From Methanomassiliicoccus sp. (GTDB lineage Archaea; Thermoplasmatota; Thermoplasmata; Methanomassiliicoccales; Methanomassiliicoccaceae): 64,000 nt of DNA. The notes under the pieces are model-generated. The model saw nothing but the letters and a program-made list of their open reading frames with translations. It had not been told where the DNA came from and did not search any database. Location of the stretch: positions 1 to 64,000 of the forward strand of contig JADFDJ010000006.1 of NCBI GenBank assembly GCA_018262895.1. The letters run 5' to 3'. Positions 55,890 through 64,000 of the stretch are shown in pieces. Both the position numbers and the translations under genes were made by a program. Position 1 is the first letter of the stretch. Each line of letters starts with the position of its first letter.

Positions 55890-56188
55890 TGGCTGAAATC
55901 TGCCCGGTATGTGGACTACCCAAGGAACTGTGCATGTGCGAGGAGATCGCACGTGAGCAGCAGACTGTAAGGATCAGCACCGACAGCAGGCGTTACGGAA
56001 AGATCGTGACCGTGGTCGAAGGCATCGATGAGAATGACATCGACATGGACGATCTGGCAAAGAAATTGAAGAGCAAATGCGCCGCCGGCGGTACGGCCAA
56101 AGAGGGCCGCATTGAGCTGCAGGGTGACCACAAGAAGAAGGTCAAAGAGGTCCTCGAGCAAATGGGCTTCAAGACGGATGTCAGATGA
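55889..56188 (+). CDS. Translation initiation factor aIF1 (SUI1)
   Basis: 99 residues. This factor aids start-codon choice. The core GKIVTVVEGIDENDIDMDDL and KSKCAAGGTAKEGRIELQGD is the SUI1 fold. An N-terminal C-x2-C-x4-C-x-C (CPVCGLPKELCMC) is a small zinc knuckle as in many archaeal homologues. It is a standard superoperon insertion in archaea. Confidence 0.95.
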   Translation: MAEICPVCGLPKELCMCEEIAREQQTVRISTDSRRYGKIVTVVEGIDENDIDMDDLAKKLKSKCAAGGTAKEGRIELQGDHKKKVKEVLEQMGFKTDVR

Positions 56189-56448
56189 GCTTGAACAAGA
56201 GGGATGTCATGAGGTCGGAACTGATAGGTCTGGAGGTGGAGGTCCTGCCCAATACTGGCTGCGGTAATATAAGCGGCACCATAGTGGACGAGACCAAGAA
56301 CACCTTCGTCCTGCGCCGGTCAGATCGCGAGGTCACCGTGCCCAAGGCCGCTCATGATTTCATGTTCACATACCAGGGAGAAAAGGTTCTGATTCACGGT
56401 TCGGAGATCCAGCACCGACCTGAGGATCGTATCAAGAAGATAAGGTGA
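56185..56448 (+). CDS. rnp1: RNase P protein component 1 (Pop4/Rpp29)
   Basis: 87 residues. Sm-like barrel with LIGLEVEVLPNTGCGNISGT and ENT-like DETKNTFVLRRSDREVTVPK. It overlaps the aIF1 gene by 4 bases. With Pop5 at 34818 it makes two RNase P proteins in this window. Confidence 0.93.
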   Translation: MSLNKRDVMRSELIGLEVEVLPNTGCGNISGTIVDETKNTFVLRRSDREVTVPKAAHDFMFTYQGEKVLIHGSEIQHRPEDRIKKIR

Positions 56449-56453
56449 TCCCA

Positions 56454-56783
56454 ATGGCTAACGAAGTCAAGGATATTGGAATCGATGTTAAAGCGCCGGA
56501 GTCCGCCTGCACCGACAGACATTGCCCCTTCCATGGGGAACTGGCGGTGAAGGGGATGACCATCGAAGGGGTTGTCATTTCCACGAAGATGGACAAGACC
56601 GCGGTGGTGGAGCGCAACTATCTGAAATACCAGGAGAAGTACGAACGTTACGAGAAGAGGACGAGCCACTACTCAGTGCACAACCCCCCATGCTTGGGGG
56701 TCAAGGCCGGCGACCAGGTAAAAATAATGGAGTGCCGCCCACTGAGCAAGACCGTCTCCTTCGTCATCGTTGAGAAGAGGTGA
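56454..56783 (+). CDS. rps17: 30S ribosomal protein S17
   Basis: 109 residues. The archaeal N-terminal addition with CTDRHCPFHGELAVKG precedes the OB fold (GVVISTKMDKTAVVERNYLK, IMECRPLSKTVSFVIVEKR). ATG 56454 follows AAGGTGAT; the frame upstream is only three codons longer. Confidence 0.95.
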   Translation: MANEVKDIGIDVKAPESACTDRHCPFHGELAVKGMTIEGVVISTKMDKTAVVERNYLKYQEKYERYEKRTSHYSVHNPPCLGVKAGDQVKIMECRPLSKTVSFVIVEKR

Positions 56784-56788
56784 CCTCG

Positions 56789-57187
56789 ATGAAGGGAATC
56801 GCTGGCAAGCAGGCTCGCGGTGTCCAGACCGGCACCGTTCTCAACGTTATCGATAACACGGGCGCAAAGACGATATCCATCATCACGGTACCGGGTTACC
56901 ACGGGACCGCCCGCAGGTACCCCAAGGCCGGCGTCGGTGATATCGTCATCGCCTCGGTGAAGAAGGGTTCCCCCGAGATGAGGAGGCAGGTCGTCTACGC
57001 CGTCATAGTCCGACAGCGCAGGCCTTTCCGACGCGCTGACGGAGTCATGATCTCGTTCGAGGACAACGCCGCCGTCATCACCACCGAGGAGGGGGAGACC
57101 AAGGGAACGGACATCAAGGGACCCGTAGCAAGGGAAGCGGCGGAGAGGTGGCCCCGCATAGCGGCGACCGCCTCTACCATCATATGA
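56789..57187 (+). CDS. rpl14: 50S ribosomal protein L14
   Basis: 132 residues. TGTVLNVIDNTGAKTISIIT, then VGDIVIASVKKGSPEMRRQV and the ending GPVAREAAERWPRIAATAST are L14. ATG 56789 follows GAGGTG. Confidence 0.97.
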   Translation: MKGIAGKQARGVQTGTVLNVIDNTGAKTISIITVPGYHGTARRYPKAGVGDIVIASVKKGSPEMRRQVVYAVIVRQRRPFRRADGVMISFEDNAAVITTEEGETKGTDIKGPVAREAAERWPRIAATASTII

Positions 57188-57197
57188 AGGTGAGAAA

Positions 57198-57575
57198 ATG
57201 GTACAGAGCAAGAAAGCAAGGAAGCAGAGGAAGGCCTTCTATAACGCTCCCTTACACATCCGGAGGAAGAACGTCTCCTCCCACCTAAGCGAGGAGCTGA
57301 AGAAGCAGTATGGGTTCCGCTCGCTGCAGGTACGGAAGGGAGACACCGTCCGGATCATGCGGGGAGATGAGGACATCCTCGGCATGGAAGGCAGGGTAGC
57401 TGCCGTCTTCACGAAGACCGGTAGGATATCCGTTGATGGCGTCACCGTCGCCAAGGCCGACGGTACCCAGACCGCCCGACCGGTGCATGCGTCCAAGGTA
57501 GAGATCATTAAGTTGGACCTCTCCGACCCCAAGCGGAAGGAGAAGCTCACCAAGGCCAAGGAGGTTTCACAATGA
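57198..57575 (+). CDS. rpl24: 50S ribosomal protein L24
   Basis: 125 residues. KARKQRKAFYNAPLHIRRKN and the KOW motif VRKGDTVRIMRGDEDILGME mark archaeal L24. It overlaps the S4e start by 4 bases (ATGA). Confidence 0.96.
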   Translation: MVQSKKARKQRKAFYNAPLHIRRKNVSSHLSEELKKQYGFRSLQVRKGDTVRIMRGDEDILGMEGRVAAVFTKTGRISVDGVTVAKADGTQTARPVHASKVEIIKLDLSDPKRKEKLTKAKEVSQ

Positions 57576-58282
57576 GCAATGAGATCAAGAGGTTGACCGC
57601 ACCCCGCAGCTGGCCCGTGAAGAGGAAGAGCAACGCCTGGATCACCAAGCCATCCCCCGGCGCTCACGCCCTGGAGGACAGCATTCCGGTGAACGTTGTT
57701 CTGCGTGACCTGCTGAAGGTCTGCAACACCGCCAGCGAGGTCAGGGCGGTTCTGTTCGAGAAGGGGCTCCTGGTCGACGGCAAGACCGTCACCAGCCTGA
57801 AGCAGGGCGTTGGCCTCATGGACATCGTCTCCCTGCCCAAGATGAGCACCAGCTACCGCATGGTGATGAACCGCCGCGGCAAGCTGGAGCTGGTCAAGAT
57901 CCCCGAGGCCAAGGCGGCCTGGAAGCTATGCCGCATCGAGAACAAGACGACCGTTCCCGGCGGTAAGACCCAGCTGAACCTTCACGACGGGAGGAACATC
58001 CTCATCGACGGCGGAGAGTACAAGACCGGAGACGTTCTCAAGATCGAGGTCCCCAGCCAGAAGATACTGGAGCACTATGATCTGAACAAGGGAAGCGTAG
58101 CCCTGATCACCTCCGGGTCCCATGTTGGCGAGACCGCCATCATCGAGGAGTACATCCCCACCAGGCTCACCTCCGAGAACCTGGTGAAGTTCAAGAACGG
58201 TACCTCCACCGTCAAATCCAACGTCTTTGTGATCGGCGCCAAGGCGCCCGAGATCGAGCTGCCAGAGGAGGCCGCGATATGA
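57572..58282 (+). CDS. rps4e: 30S ribosomal protein S4e
   Basis: 236 residues, an archaeal/eukaryotic protein. RLTAPRSWPVKRKSNAWITK, the S4 domain with VLRDLLKVCNTASEVRAVL, and the KOW-type C-terminus are clear. Confidence 0.96.
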   Translation: MSNEIKRLTAPRSWPVKRKSNAWITKPSPGAHALEDSIPVNVVLRDLLKVCNTASEVRAVLFEKGLLVDGKTVTSLKQGVGLMDIVSLPKMSTSYRMVMNRRGKLELVKIPEAKAAWKLCRIENKTTVPGGKTQLNLHDGRNILIDGGEYKTGDVLKIEVPSQKILEHYDLNKGSVALITSGSHVGETAIIEEYIPTRLTSENLVKFKNGTSTVKSNVFVIGAKAPEIELPEEAAI

Positions 58283-58788
58283 GCGACATGAGGCAGCCGA
58301 GGATCGAGAAGGTCGTCGTCAACATCGGCGTTGGCGAGGCCGGGGAACGCCTGAACAAGGCCCTCAAGGTTCTGAACATGGTCACCAAGCAGAAGCCGGT
58401 GGTCACCACCGCCAAGGTCACCAACCGTGACCTGGGCGTCAGGCACGGCATGCCCATCGGGTGCAAGGTCACCATGAGGGGAGCGAAGGCCCAGGAGTTC
58501 CTGCAGAAGGCGCTGTCCATACGCGAGAACCGCGTGGCCAGCTATTCCTTTGACAAGGAGGGTAACCTCTCCTTCGGATTGCCCGACTACACCGACTTCG
58601 AGGGAATGAAGTACGACCCTGAGATCGGGATTTTCGGTATGGATGTCAACGTGGTCTTCATGAGGCCCGGGTACCGGGTGGCCAAGCGACGCATCATGTC
58701 CAGGAAGATACCCCATGAGCACCGCATGACCAGAGATGAGGCCATCAGCTTCATGAAGGAGCAGTACAAAGTCGAGGTGGTCGAGTGA
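58279..58788 (+). CDS. rpl5: 50S ribosomal protein L5
   Basis: 169 residues. It binds 5S r[42 protein letters not shown] and [20 protein letters not shown] are family features. Overlaps on both sides (ATGA; GTGA with S14). Confidence 0.97.
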   Translation: MSDMRQPRIEKVVVNIGVGEAGERLNKALKVLNMVTKQKPVVTTAKVTNRDLGVRHGMPIGCKVTMRGAKAQEFLQKALSIRENRVASYSFDKEGNLSFGLPDYTDFEGMKYDPEIGIFGMDVNVVFMRPGYRVAKRRIMSRKIPHEHRMTRDEAISFMKEQYKVEVVE

Positions 58789-58931
58789 AGACTAAGAAAG
58801 AGTTTGGTAGGAAGAAGGGGTGCCTGCGCTGCGGAAGAAAGCGCGGCATCGTGCGCCGGTACGGGATGCACGTCTGCCGGCAGTGCTTCCGCGAGATCGC
58901 CCCGGAGATCGGGTTCAAGAAGTATAGCTGA
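58785..58931 (+). CDS. rps14: 30S ribosomal protein S14 type Z
   Basis: 48 residues from a GTG start that overlaps the L5 stop (GTGA). The zinc ligands are in [10 protein letters not shown] and [18 protein letters not shown]. The frame ends with TGA at 58929. It is short but certain from its sequence and place. Confidence 0.95.
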   Translation: MKTKKEFGRKKGCLRCGRKRGIVRRYGMHVCRQCFREIAPEIGFKKYS

Positions 58932-58940
58932 GGTGATGAC

Positions 58941-59330
58941 ATGCAGAGCGACCCACTAAACGACGCCATGTCGACCATCAAGAACGCGGCCTCAGTTGGT
59001 AAGAGCGAGTGCATGATACGCCCCTCCTCGAAGCTGATCGGAAGGGTTCTGAAGGTCATGCAGGAGCACGGCTACATCAACCAGTTCGAGTTCATCGAGG
59101 ATGGCAAGGCTGGCGTGTTCAAGGTAATGATACAGGGCAAGATCAACAACTGCGGCGTTATCAAGCCGAGATACTCGGTGCAGAAGAACGACCTGGAAAG
59201 GTTTGAGGCCAGATACCTCCCCGCTCAGGACTTCGGGGTGCTGATCATGACGACCACCGCGGGCGTCGTGAGCCACACCCGGGCTAAGGAGCTTGGGGTA
59301 GGCGGAAAGCTTCTGGCCTATGTGTACTGA
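58941..59330 (+). CDS. rps8: 30S ribosomal protein S8
   Basis: 129 residues. [20 protein letters not shown], then [20 protein letters not shown] and the ending [10 protein letters not shown] fit archaeal S8, which binds 16S rRNA helix 21. Confidence 0.97.
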   Translation: MQSDPLNDAMSTIKNAASVGKSECMIRPSSKLIGRVLKVMQEHGYINQFEFIEDGKAGVFKVMIQGKINNCGVIKPRYSVQKNDLERFEARYLPAQDFGVLIMTTTAGVVSHTRAKELGVGGKLLAYVY

Positions 59331-59339
59331 GGGACTGCG

Positions 59340-59891
59340 ATGACACTTAGCGGACATTTAGAAGAGAGGGTGGCCATCCCCAAGGGGGTCACCGTAACCG
59401 TCAACGGAGCCATCGTGGAGATCAAGGGTCCCAAGGGAAAGCTTACCCGGGACTTCAGCAACCCTAAGACCAAGGTCAAGGTGGACGGAGATCACTTCGT
59501 CATCAGGTGCGAGCTTCCCCGCGTGAAGGACAAGGCCATGATAGGCACCTTCGCATCCCACCTGACCAACATGATAGAGGGAGTGACCCTAGGGTTCGAG
59601 TACCACATGAAGATAGTATACTCCCACTTCCCCATGAAGACGGCCGTCAAGGGGGACAAGTTCGTCATCGAGAACTTCCTCGGTGAGCGCTCTCCCCGGA
59701 TCGCCAAGATCCTTGGGGACACCAAGATCGTGGTGAAGGGGAACGACGTGGTGCTAACCGGGACCGATGTCGAGGCTGTCGGCCAGACAGCGGCCAACAT
59801 CGAGTATGCCACCAAGATCTGGGGCTACGATCCCCGGGTGTTCCAGGATGGCATATACATCACTGAGAAGGCCAAGAAGGTGAGCTCATGA
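59340..59891 (+). CDS. rpl6: 50S ribosomal protein L6
   Basis: 183 residues. Two L6 repeats: VAIPKGVTVTVNGAIVEIKG and the second with VKGDKFVIENFLGERSPR and GNDVVLTGTDVEAVGQTAAN. Its stop overlaps the L32e ATG. Confidence 0.97.
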   Translation: MTLSGHLEERVAIPKGVTVTVNGAIVEIKGPKGKLTRDFSNPKTKVKVDGDHFVIRCELPRVKDKAMIGTFASHLTNMIEGVTLGFEYHMKIVYSHFPMKTAVKGDKFVIENFLGERSPRIAKILGDTKIVVKGNDVVLTGTDVEAVGQTAANIEYATKIWGYDPRVFQDGIYITEKAKKVSS

Positions 59892-60628
59892 GCAAGGAGA
59901 AGAAGGTAGTGTTGAACGAGCTGGCGGACCTGCCCCACTATAAGGCCGAGTACACCGCCCAGCTCGCGGACATGGGCATCAAGACCCTTCCTGACCTGAA
60001 GAAGGCCCTCCGGAGCAAGGAGAAGGCCAAGAAGATCGTTGACGACCTCGTTGGTGTTGGGCCTAAGATCATGGCGAACTGGAAGGAACTTCTGGAAGAC
60101 ATCCCCGATACCGAGGAGAAGGCTCTGGCACCTGCTTCTGGGAAGAAGGTCGCTGAGAAGGCCAAGGAGGACGTGGAGATAGTCGAGCAGTCCGAGACCG
60201 AGATCGTCGAGAAGGACGGCTATGTGGTCAAGAGGAAGCCCGAGCTCGATGAGGAGACCAAGAAGCTCCTGGCCCTCCGCTATGAGATGAGCCATGACCG
60301 CATCGCCTTCCTCAGGCAGGAGTGGTTCCGCTTCCCCCGCCTCGGTGAGAAGTGGAGGAGGCCCCGCGGCATGCACAGCAAGATGCGCCGGCACATCCAG
60401 TACCGACCGAACGTGGTCAGCATCGGGTACCGCGGACCGGCCAAGGTCCGCTGCCTGCACCCCTCCGGATTCCAGGAGGTAATGGTGTGGAACCCTGACC
60501 AGCTTGACAAGGTGGACCCCAAGGTCCAGGCGGTTAGGGTCGGCGGCAGTGTAGGATTCAAGAAGCGTCAGGCCATCGAGAAGAAGGCCGATGAACTGGG
60601 CATTCGTGTCCTGAACAGGACGGGATGA
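59888..60628 (+). CDS. rpl32e: 50S ribosomal protein L32e with long N-terminal extension
   Basis: 246 residues. The L32e core is the C-terminal 130 (EWFRFPRLGEKWRRPRGMHS, YRGPAKVRCLHPSGFQEVMV). About 115 extra N-terminal residues include a helix-hairpin-helix-like unit (IKTLPDLKKALRSKEKAKKI, VGVGPKIMANWKELL) and an acidic-basic linker. Similar extensions occur in some halophiles and Thermoplasmata; the role is unknown, perhaps extra rRNA binding. Confidence 0.93.
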   Translation: MSKEKKVVLNELADLPHYKAEYTAQLADMGIKTLPDLKKALRSKEKAKKIVDDLVGVGPKIMANWKELLEDIPDTEEKALAPASGKKVAEKAKEDVEIVEQSETEIVEKDGYVVKRKPELDEETKKLLALRYEMSHDRIAFLRQEWFRFPRLGEKWRRPRGMHSKMRRHIQYRPNVVSIGYRGPAKVRCLHPSGFQEVMVWNPDQLDKVDPKVQAVRVGGSVGFKKRQAIEKKADELGIRVLNRTG

Positions 60629-60630
60629 AA

Positions 60631-61086
60631 ATGGACCTTAAGAACCAGAGGCGCATGGCCGCCGAGATCCTGGATTGCGGGGAGAACCGGGTTTGGATCG
60701 ACCCCAACAGGGCAGAGGACCTGTCCGACGCCATCACCAGGGCGGATATCCGCACTGCGATAGAGTCCGGCACCATCAAGGCCCTGCCTAAGGCAGGGAT
60801 CTCCCAGGGCAGGACCAGATACAACAAGGCCCAGCGCAAGAAGGGCCGCCAACGCGGACCCGGCAGCAGGAAGGGCCGGGCAGGCGCCCGGAGCCCCACC
60901 AAGAGGGACTGGATACAGACCATCAGGCCCCTGAGGGCCGAGCTGAGAGAGCTTAGGGACAGCGGCAAGATATCCAAGCATACCTACCGCGAGTTCTATA
61001 TGAAGGCCAAGGGTGGCGTGTTCAAGAGCCGCGCTCACCTGCTGACCCACCTTAAGAGCGAGGGTCATCTGCAGGAGGCGAAGTAA
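60631..61086 (+). CDS. rpl19e: 50S ribosomal protein L19e
   Basis: 151 residues. MDLKNQRRMAAEILDCGENR at the start and RQRGPGSRKGRAGARSPTKR in the middle (the protein reads KKGRQRGPGSRKGRAG) are L19e features. ATG 60631 gives the standard start; ATG 60625 adds two residues and overlaps the L32e stop. Confidence 0.94.
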   Translation: MDLKNQRRMAAEILDCGENRVWIDPNRAEDLSDAITRADIRTAIESGTIKALPKAGISQGRTRYNKAQRKKGRQRGPGSRKGRAGARSPTKRDWIQTIRPLRAELRELRDSGKISKHTYREFYMKAKGGVFKSRAHLLTHLKSEGHLQEAK

Positions 61087-61587
61087 ATGGCAGACGGACC
61101 AAGATACAGAGTGCCCTTCCGCAGGCGCAGGGAGGGAAGGACAGATTACAGGCAGAGGCAGAGGCTTCTCAGGGGCCGTGTCCCCCGGGCGGTAGTACGC
61201 ATCTCCCACAGGAACGCCAACGTCCAGTTCATCACCTACGACGAGGTCGGGGACAAGGTCCTGGCCGCCGCCACCGCCAAGGAGCTGGTCAAGCTCGGGT
61301 GGACCGGTGCCACGGGTAACCTCCCCGCAGCCTACCTCACCGGCTACCTGGCCGGCAAGAGGGCAGCCCAGAACGGTGTCGAGAACGCGGTCCTGGACAT
61401 AGGACTGAAGGGACCGGCGAGAGGCTCAGCGGTCTTCGCTGCCCTGAAGGGCATGCTCGACGCGGGCATCATCATCCCCCATGGAGAGGAGGTACTCCCC
61501 GCCCAGGAAAGGATCAACGGTGCCCACATCGATGAGAATTTGAGCAAGATGATAGAAGAGGTCAAGAGCCGGATGGAGGCGAACTGA
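61087..61587 (+). CDS. rpl18: 50S ribosomal protein L18
   Basis: 166 residues. [20 protein letters not shown] and [20 protein letters not shown] are typical of archaeal L18, which binds 5S rRNA with L5. It begins right after the L19e stop. Confidence 0.96.
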   Translation: MADGPRYRVPFRRRREGRTDYRQRQRLLRGRVPRAVVRISHRNANVQFITYDEVGDKVLAAATAKELVKLGWTGATGNLPAAYLTGYLAGKRAAQNGVENAVLDIGLKGPARGSAVFAALKGMLDAGIIIPHGEEVLPAQERINGAHIDENLSKMIEEVKSRMEAN

Positions 61588-61588
61588 G

Positions 61589-62284
61589 ATGGCAGAATGG
61601 AATCCGAAGACAAAACTGGGCAAGATGGTTCTGAGCGGTGAGATCACCACCATGAGCCAGGCTCTGGCCACAAAGCTTCCGCTGAGGGAGCCGGAGATCG
61701 TCGACATCCTCCTGCCTGAGCTGAAGGACGAGGTCATTGACCTCAATATGGTCCAGAGGATGACCGACTCCGGGCGTAGGGTCCGGTTCGCGGTCACCAG
61801 CTGCGTCGGCAACGGCGACGGCTTCGTCGGCCTGGGCCGCGCCAAGGGAAAGGAGGTCGGCCCCACCATCCGGAAGGCGATCGACAACGCCAAGCTCAAC
61901 ATGATAGAGATCAAGAGGGGCTGCGGGTCCTGGGAATGCGGCTGCGGAACGGCCCACTCCCTGCCCATGACCGTTACCGGCACTACCGGTTCGGTCGAGG
62001 TCACCCTGAAACCGGCGCCTCGCGGTATCGGGCTGGCCGTCGGTGATGTCGCCAAGAGCATCCTCGGCCTGGCTGGGGTAAAGGACTCCTGGGGCTTCGC
62101 CCGAGGGCACACCAAGACCACCGTCAACTATGCGCTGGCGACGTTCGATGCTCTGAAGAGGACCTCCGAGGTTAGGGTCACCGAAGAGCAGGAGAAGCGC
62201 CTCAAGATCATCAGCGGACCTACCAGGGTCCACGTGGCTGGTACCTCCATCGAGGGCGACCCCGCCGCGCTCAAGGAAGCGTGA
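61589..62284 (+). CDS. rps5: 30S ribosomal protein S5
   Basis: 231 residues. The dsRNA-binding core ([20 protein letters not shown]) and [20 protein letters not shown], with the archaeal CGC insertion, are clear; [20 protein letters not shown] is near the end. Confidence 0.96.
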   Translation: MAEWNPKTKLGKMVLSGEITTMSQALATKLPLREPEIVDILLPELKDEVIDLNMVQRMTDSGRRVRFAVTSCVGNGDGFVGLGRAKGKEVGPTIRKAIDNAKLNMIEIKRGCGSWECGCGTAHSLPMTVTGTTGSVEVTLKPAPRGIGLAVGDVAKSILGLAGVKDSWGFARGHTKTTVNYALATFDALKRTSEVRVTEEQEKRLKIISGPTRVHVAGTSIEGDPAALKEA

Positions 62285-62289
62285 TTAAA

Positions 62290-62754
62290 ATGGCATTCGC
62301 GGTCATCAGAGTTCGCGGACACAGAAAGATAAACAAGGACATCGAGGACACGATGTGCATGCTCCGCCTCACCCGCGTCAACCACTGCGTCATCATCCCC
62401 GAGAACGATGCCATGAAGGGTATGCTGCAGAAGGCCAAGGACTTCATCACCTGGGGGGAGGTTTCCGAGGAGACCCTCGTCAAGATGATCAGGACCCGCG
62501 GCCGGCTCATGGGCGACAAGCCCATCGACGACGATTACATGGGAGCTAACTCCCGTTTCGCCACGGTGGACGAGTTCGCCAAGAGCGTGGTTAAGGACGA
62601 GACCAAGTACTCCGAGCTGAAGGACATCAAGCCCCTGTTCAGGCTGCATCCTCCCGCCAAGGGGTACGAGGCTGTGAAGAAGGACCTCAAGACCCATGGG
62701 TCCCTGGGGTACAGGGGCGACAAGATCAACGCCCTCATCGAGAGAATGCTGTGA
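62290..62754 (+). CDS. rpl30: 50S ribosomal protein L30
   Basis: 154 residues. MAFAVIRVRGHRKINKDIED at the start and HPPAKGYEAVKKDLKTHGSL near the end are archaeal L30 features. ATG 62290 is preferred to the GTG at 62281. Confidence 0.95.
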   Translation: MAFAVIRVRGHRKINKDIEDTMCMLRLTRVNHCVIIPENDAMKGMLQKAKDFITWGEVSEETLVKMIRTRGRLMGDKPIDDDYMGANSRFATVDEFAKSVVKDETKYSELKDIKPLFRLHPPAKGYEAVKKDLKTHGSLGYRGDKINALIERML

Positions 62755-62764
62755 GGTGCCAGAC

Positions 62765-63190
62765 ATGCCAAGCAGAACTAACAAGTTCAGAGGGAGCAGG
62801 ACCCATGGACGTGGGAAGAAGAGCGGCAGAGGAGCGGGCAAGATCGGGGGTCACGGGAACGCCGGCCTACACAAACACAAGACAATATCCGTGCTCAAGT
62901 ACGACCCGCTGCACTTCGGCCGCCACGGCTTCAAGCGCCCGCAGAAGGTCGTTTCCGCCAAGATCACCCTCAATGTCGGTGACCTTGAGGAGCGCCTCGA
63001 GGACCTCCTGAAGCAGGGCTTCGCTGTGAACCAGGACGGTAAAGTAAAAATCAACCTTGCCAATATGGGCGTGGACAAGCTCCTGGGATTCGGGAAGGTC
63101 TCAAACTCGTTCGATGTAGTGGTTGCCGAGTCCTCGGCCCGAGCGAAGGAAAAGCTCGAGGCTGCTGGGGGCTCGGTAGCCCAACCGTAG
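62765..63190 (+). CDS. rpl15: 50S ribosomal protein L15
   Basis: 141 residues. MPSRTNKFRGSRTHGRGKKS and GAGKIGGHGNAGLHKHK mark the start; longer frames upstream are overlap with L30 and not coding. It ends with TAG. Confidence 0.95.
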   Translation: MPSRTNKFRGSRTHGRGKKSGRGAGKIGGHGNAGLHKHKTISVLKYDPLHFGRHGFKRPQKVVSAKITLNVGDLEERLEDLLKQGFAVNQDGKVKINLANMGVDKLLGFGKVSNSFDVVVAESSARAKEKLEAAGGSVAQP

Positions 63191-63215
63191 TCGTGGTTCG
63201 CTACGAGTGATAAAT

Positions 63216-64000
63216 ATGGCCGACGAGCATAGCACAAGTAGACTGTACAAGTTGAAACCGCTGACGGACAGGCTCCCAGCAGTAAAGCGTCCGGAAGGGC
63301 ACGTGCACTTCCGGACCAAGCTCCTGTGGGTCATCCTCATGCTGGTCTTCTACTTCGTCATGACCAATGTATACCTGTATGGGCTGGACCAGGAGAACGT
63401 CATAGATCTGTTCGGTCCTTACAGGGCAATACTTGCTGGAGCCCAAGGCTCCCTGATGCACCTGGGCATAGGTCCGATAGTCACCGCCTCGATCATCATG
63501 CAGCTGTTCGTCGGCGCCAAGATCATCAAGCTGGACCTCACCAATGATGAGGACAAGGCAGTATACCAGGGAACCCAGAAGTTCCTGGTCATAGTGATGA
63601 TCCTGGTAGAGGCGGTCCCCCAGGTGTTCGGTTACCTGGTACCTTCGGACGCCCTCATCACCGGCATGGACAGCGTCGTGGGCGCCACCGGCGCCTTCAG
63701 CGGCGAGAACATCGCCCGGCTGATAATCATCATCCAGCTGTTCGTGGGCTCATACCTAGTGTTCCTGATGGATGAGGTCGTCTCCAAATGGGGCATAGGA
63801 AGCGGCATCTCGCTGTTCATCGCAGCAGGCGTAGCGCAAGCCATATTCACCGGGACGGTGAACTGGAACCCTGTGGATGGAAGCCTTCCAGTCAGCACCA
63901 GCAATCCGCCGGCAGGGACCATCCCGAAGACCATATTCTATCTCATTAACGTGCCAGCAGGTACAATGGCCTCGGGAGGCTATGAGTCGATATTGCTGCA
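63216..64000 (+). CDS. secY: Protein translocase subunit SecY (partial, runs off the window)
   Basis: At least 261 residues; the 3' end is outside the window. It is the channel of the Sec translocon. The first helix (LLWVILMLVFYFVMTNVYLY), the plug region with GSLMHLGIGPIVTASIIMQL, and the second and later helices (FLVIVMILVEAVPQVFGYLV; VSKWGIGSGISLFIAAGVAQ) match archaeal SecY. ATG 63216 follows L15 by 25 bases and is its normal neighbour at the end of the spc region. Confidence 0.94.
   Translation, partial: MADEHSTSRLYKLKPLTDRLPAVKRPEGHVHFRTKLLWVILMLVFYFVMTNVYLYGLDQENVIDLFGPYRAILAGAQGSLMHLGIGPIVTASIIMQLFVGAKIIKLDLTNDEDKAVYQGTQKFLVIVMILVEAVPQVFGYLVPSDALITGMDSVVGATGAFSGENIARLIIIIQLFVGSYLVFLMDEVVSKWGIGSGISLFIAAGVAQAIFTGTVNWNPVDGSLPVSTSNPPAGTIPKTIFYLINVPAGTMASGGYESILL

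Overview
The window is archaeal and fits a methanogen of the class Thermoplasmata, most like the Methanomassiliicoccales. Four things support this: a 16S rRNA gene with no 23S or 5S gene near it; a HdrA-MvhDGA electron-bifurcating hydrogenase set; a corrinoid methyl-transfer cluster with MtaA-like and MtaC-like proteins and a RamA-type activator; and the archaeal S10/spc ribosomal superoperon with an aIF2-beta carrying a TRAM tail. TATA boxes lie about 25 bases before many starts and several starts look leaderless. The assignment is inferred from gene content, not from a database match.

Layout. 1-4000: tRNA-Ser(GCT), a complete 1151-bp insertion sequence with an 8-bp target duplication, then a lone 16S rRNA behind three TATA boxes and flanked by a processing stem. 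4-8 kb: TrmB-type regulator, ABC-2 permease, a decayed C-terminus of a phytoene-desaturase-like oxidoreductase, and CTP synthase. 8.3-13.6 kb: a tight four-gene methyl-transfer operon (MtaA-like, MtaC-like, hydantoinase-like ASKHA protein, RamA-like activator) with no recognisable substrate methyltransferase. 13.6-24.7 kb: aIF2-beta, membrane and flavin proteins, a presenilin-type protease, three metallophosphoesterases, a MerR/GyrI regulator cut by an in-frame TAA, S8e, SRP19 and the NAD(P)HX repair enzyme. 24.7-33.5 kb: an exported protein, then mvhA, mvhG, mvhD and a 1005-residue double HdrA on the minus strand, then a RING-like zinc-ribbon protein.

33.7-41.3 kb is information processing: FtsZ, RNase P Pop5, proteasome alpha, SBDS, exosome Rrp4/Rrp41/Rrp42, L37Ae, RpoP, Pcc1, prefoldin beta and a DHH phosphoesterase. 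41.3-50.9 kb is mixed: HAD hydrolase, GvpD/KaiC-like ATPase, TyrRS, glutamine synthetase behind a structured leader and an NrpR-like palindrome, GNAT-like protein, MoaD-like protein with a CoA-disulfide-reductase-like flavoprotein, and RaSEA. 51-64 kb is the superoperon from L3 to SecY (cut by the window edge), preceded by a strongly base-paired leader RNA.

How it fits together: MtaA/MtaC-type proteins would move methyl groups to coenzyme M, and Mvh-HdrA would couple H2 oxidation to heterodisulfide and ferredoxin reduction, the expected energy logic of an H2-dependent methylotrophic methanogen. HdrB and HdrC are not in the window.

The points most worth a second look are the methyl-transfer operon without MtaB, the folded RNA before rpl3, the glnA leader, the amber codons that join mvhD to mvhG and RaSEA to the next gene in frame, the TAA-split regulator, and several small unlisted ORFs.
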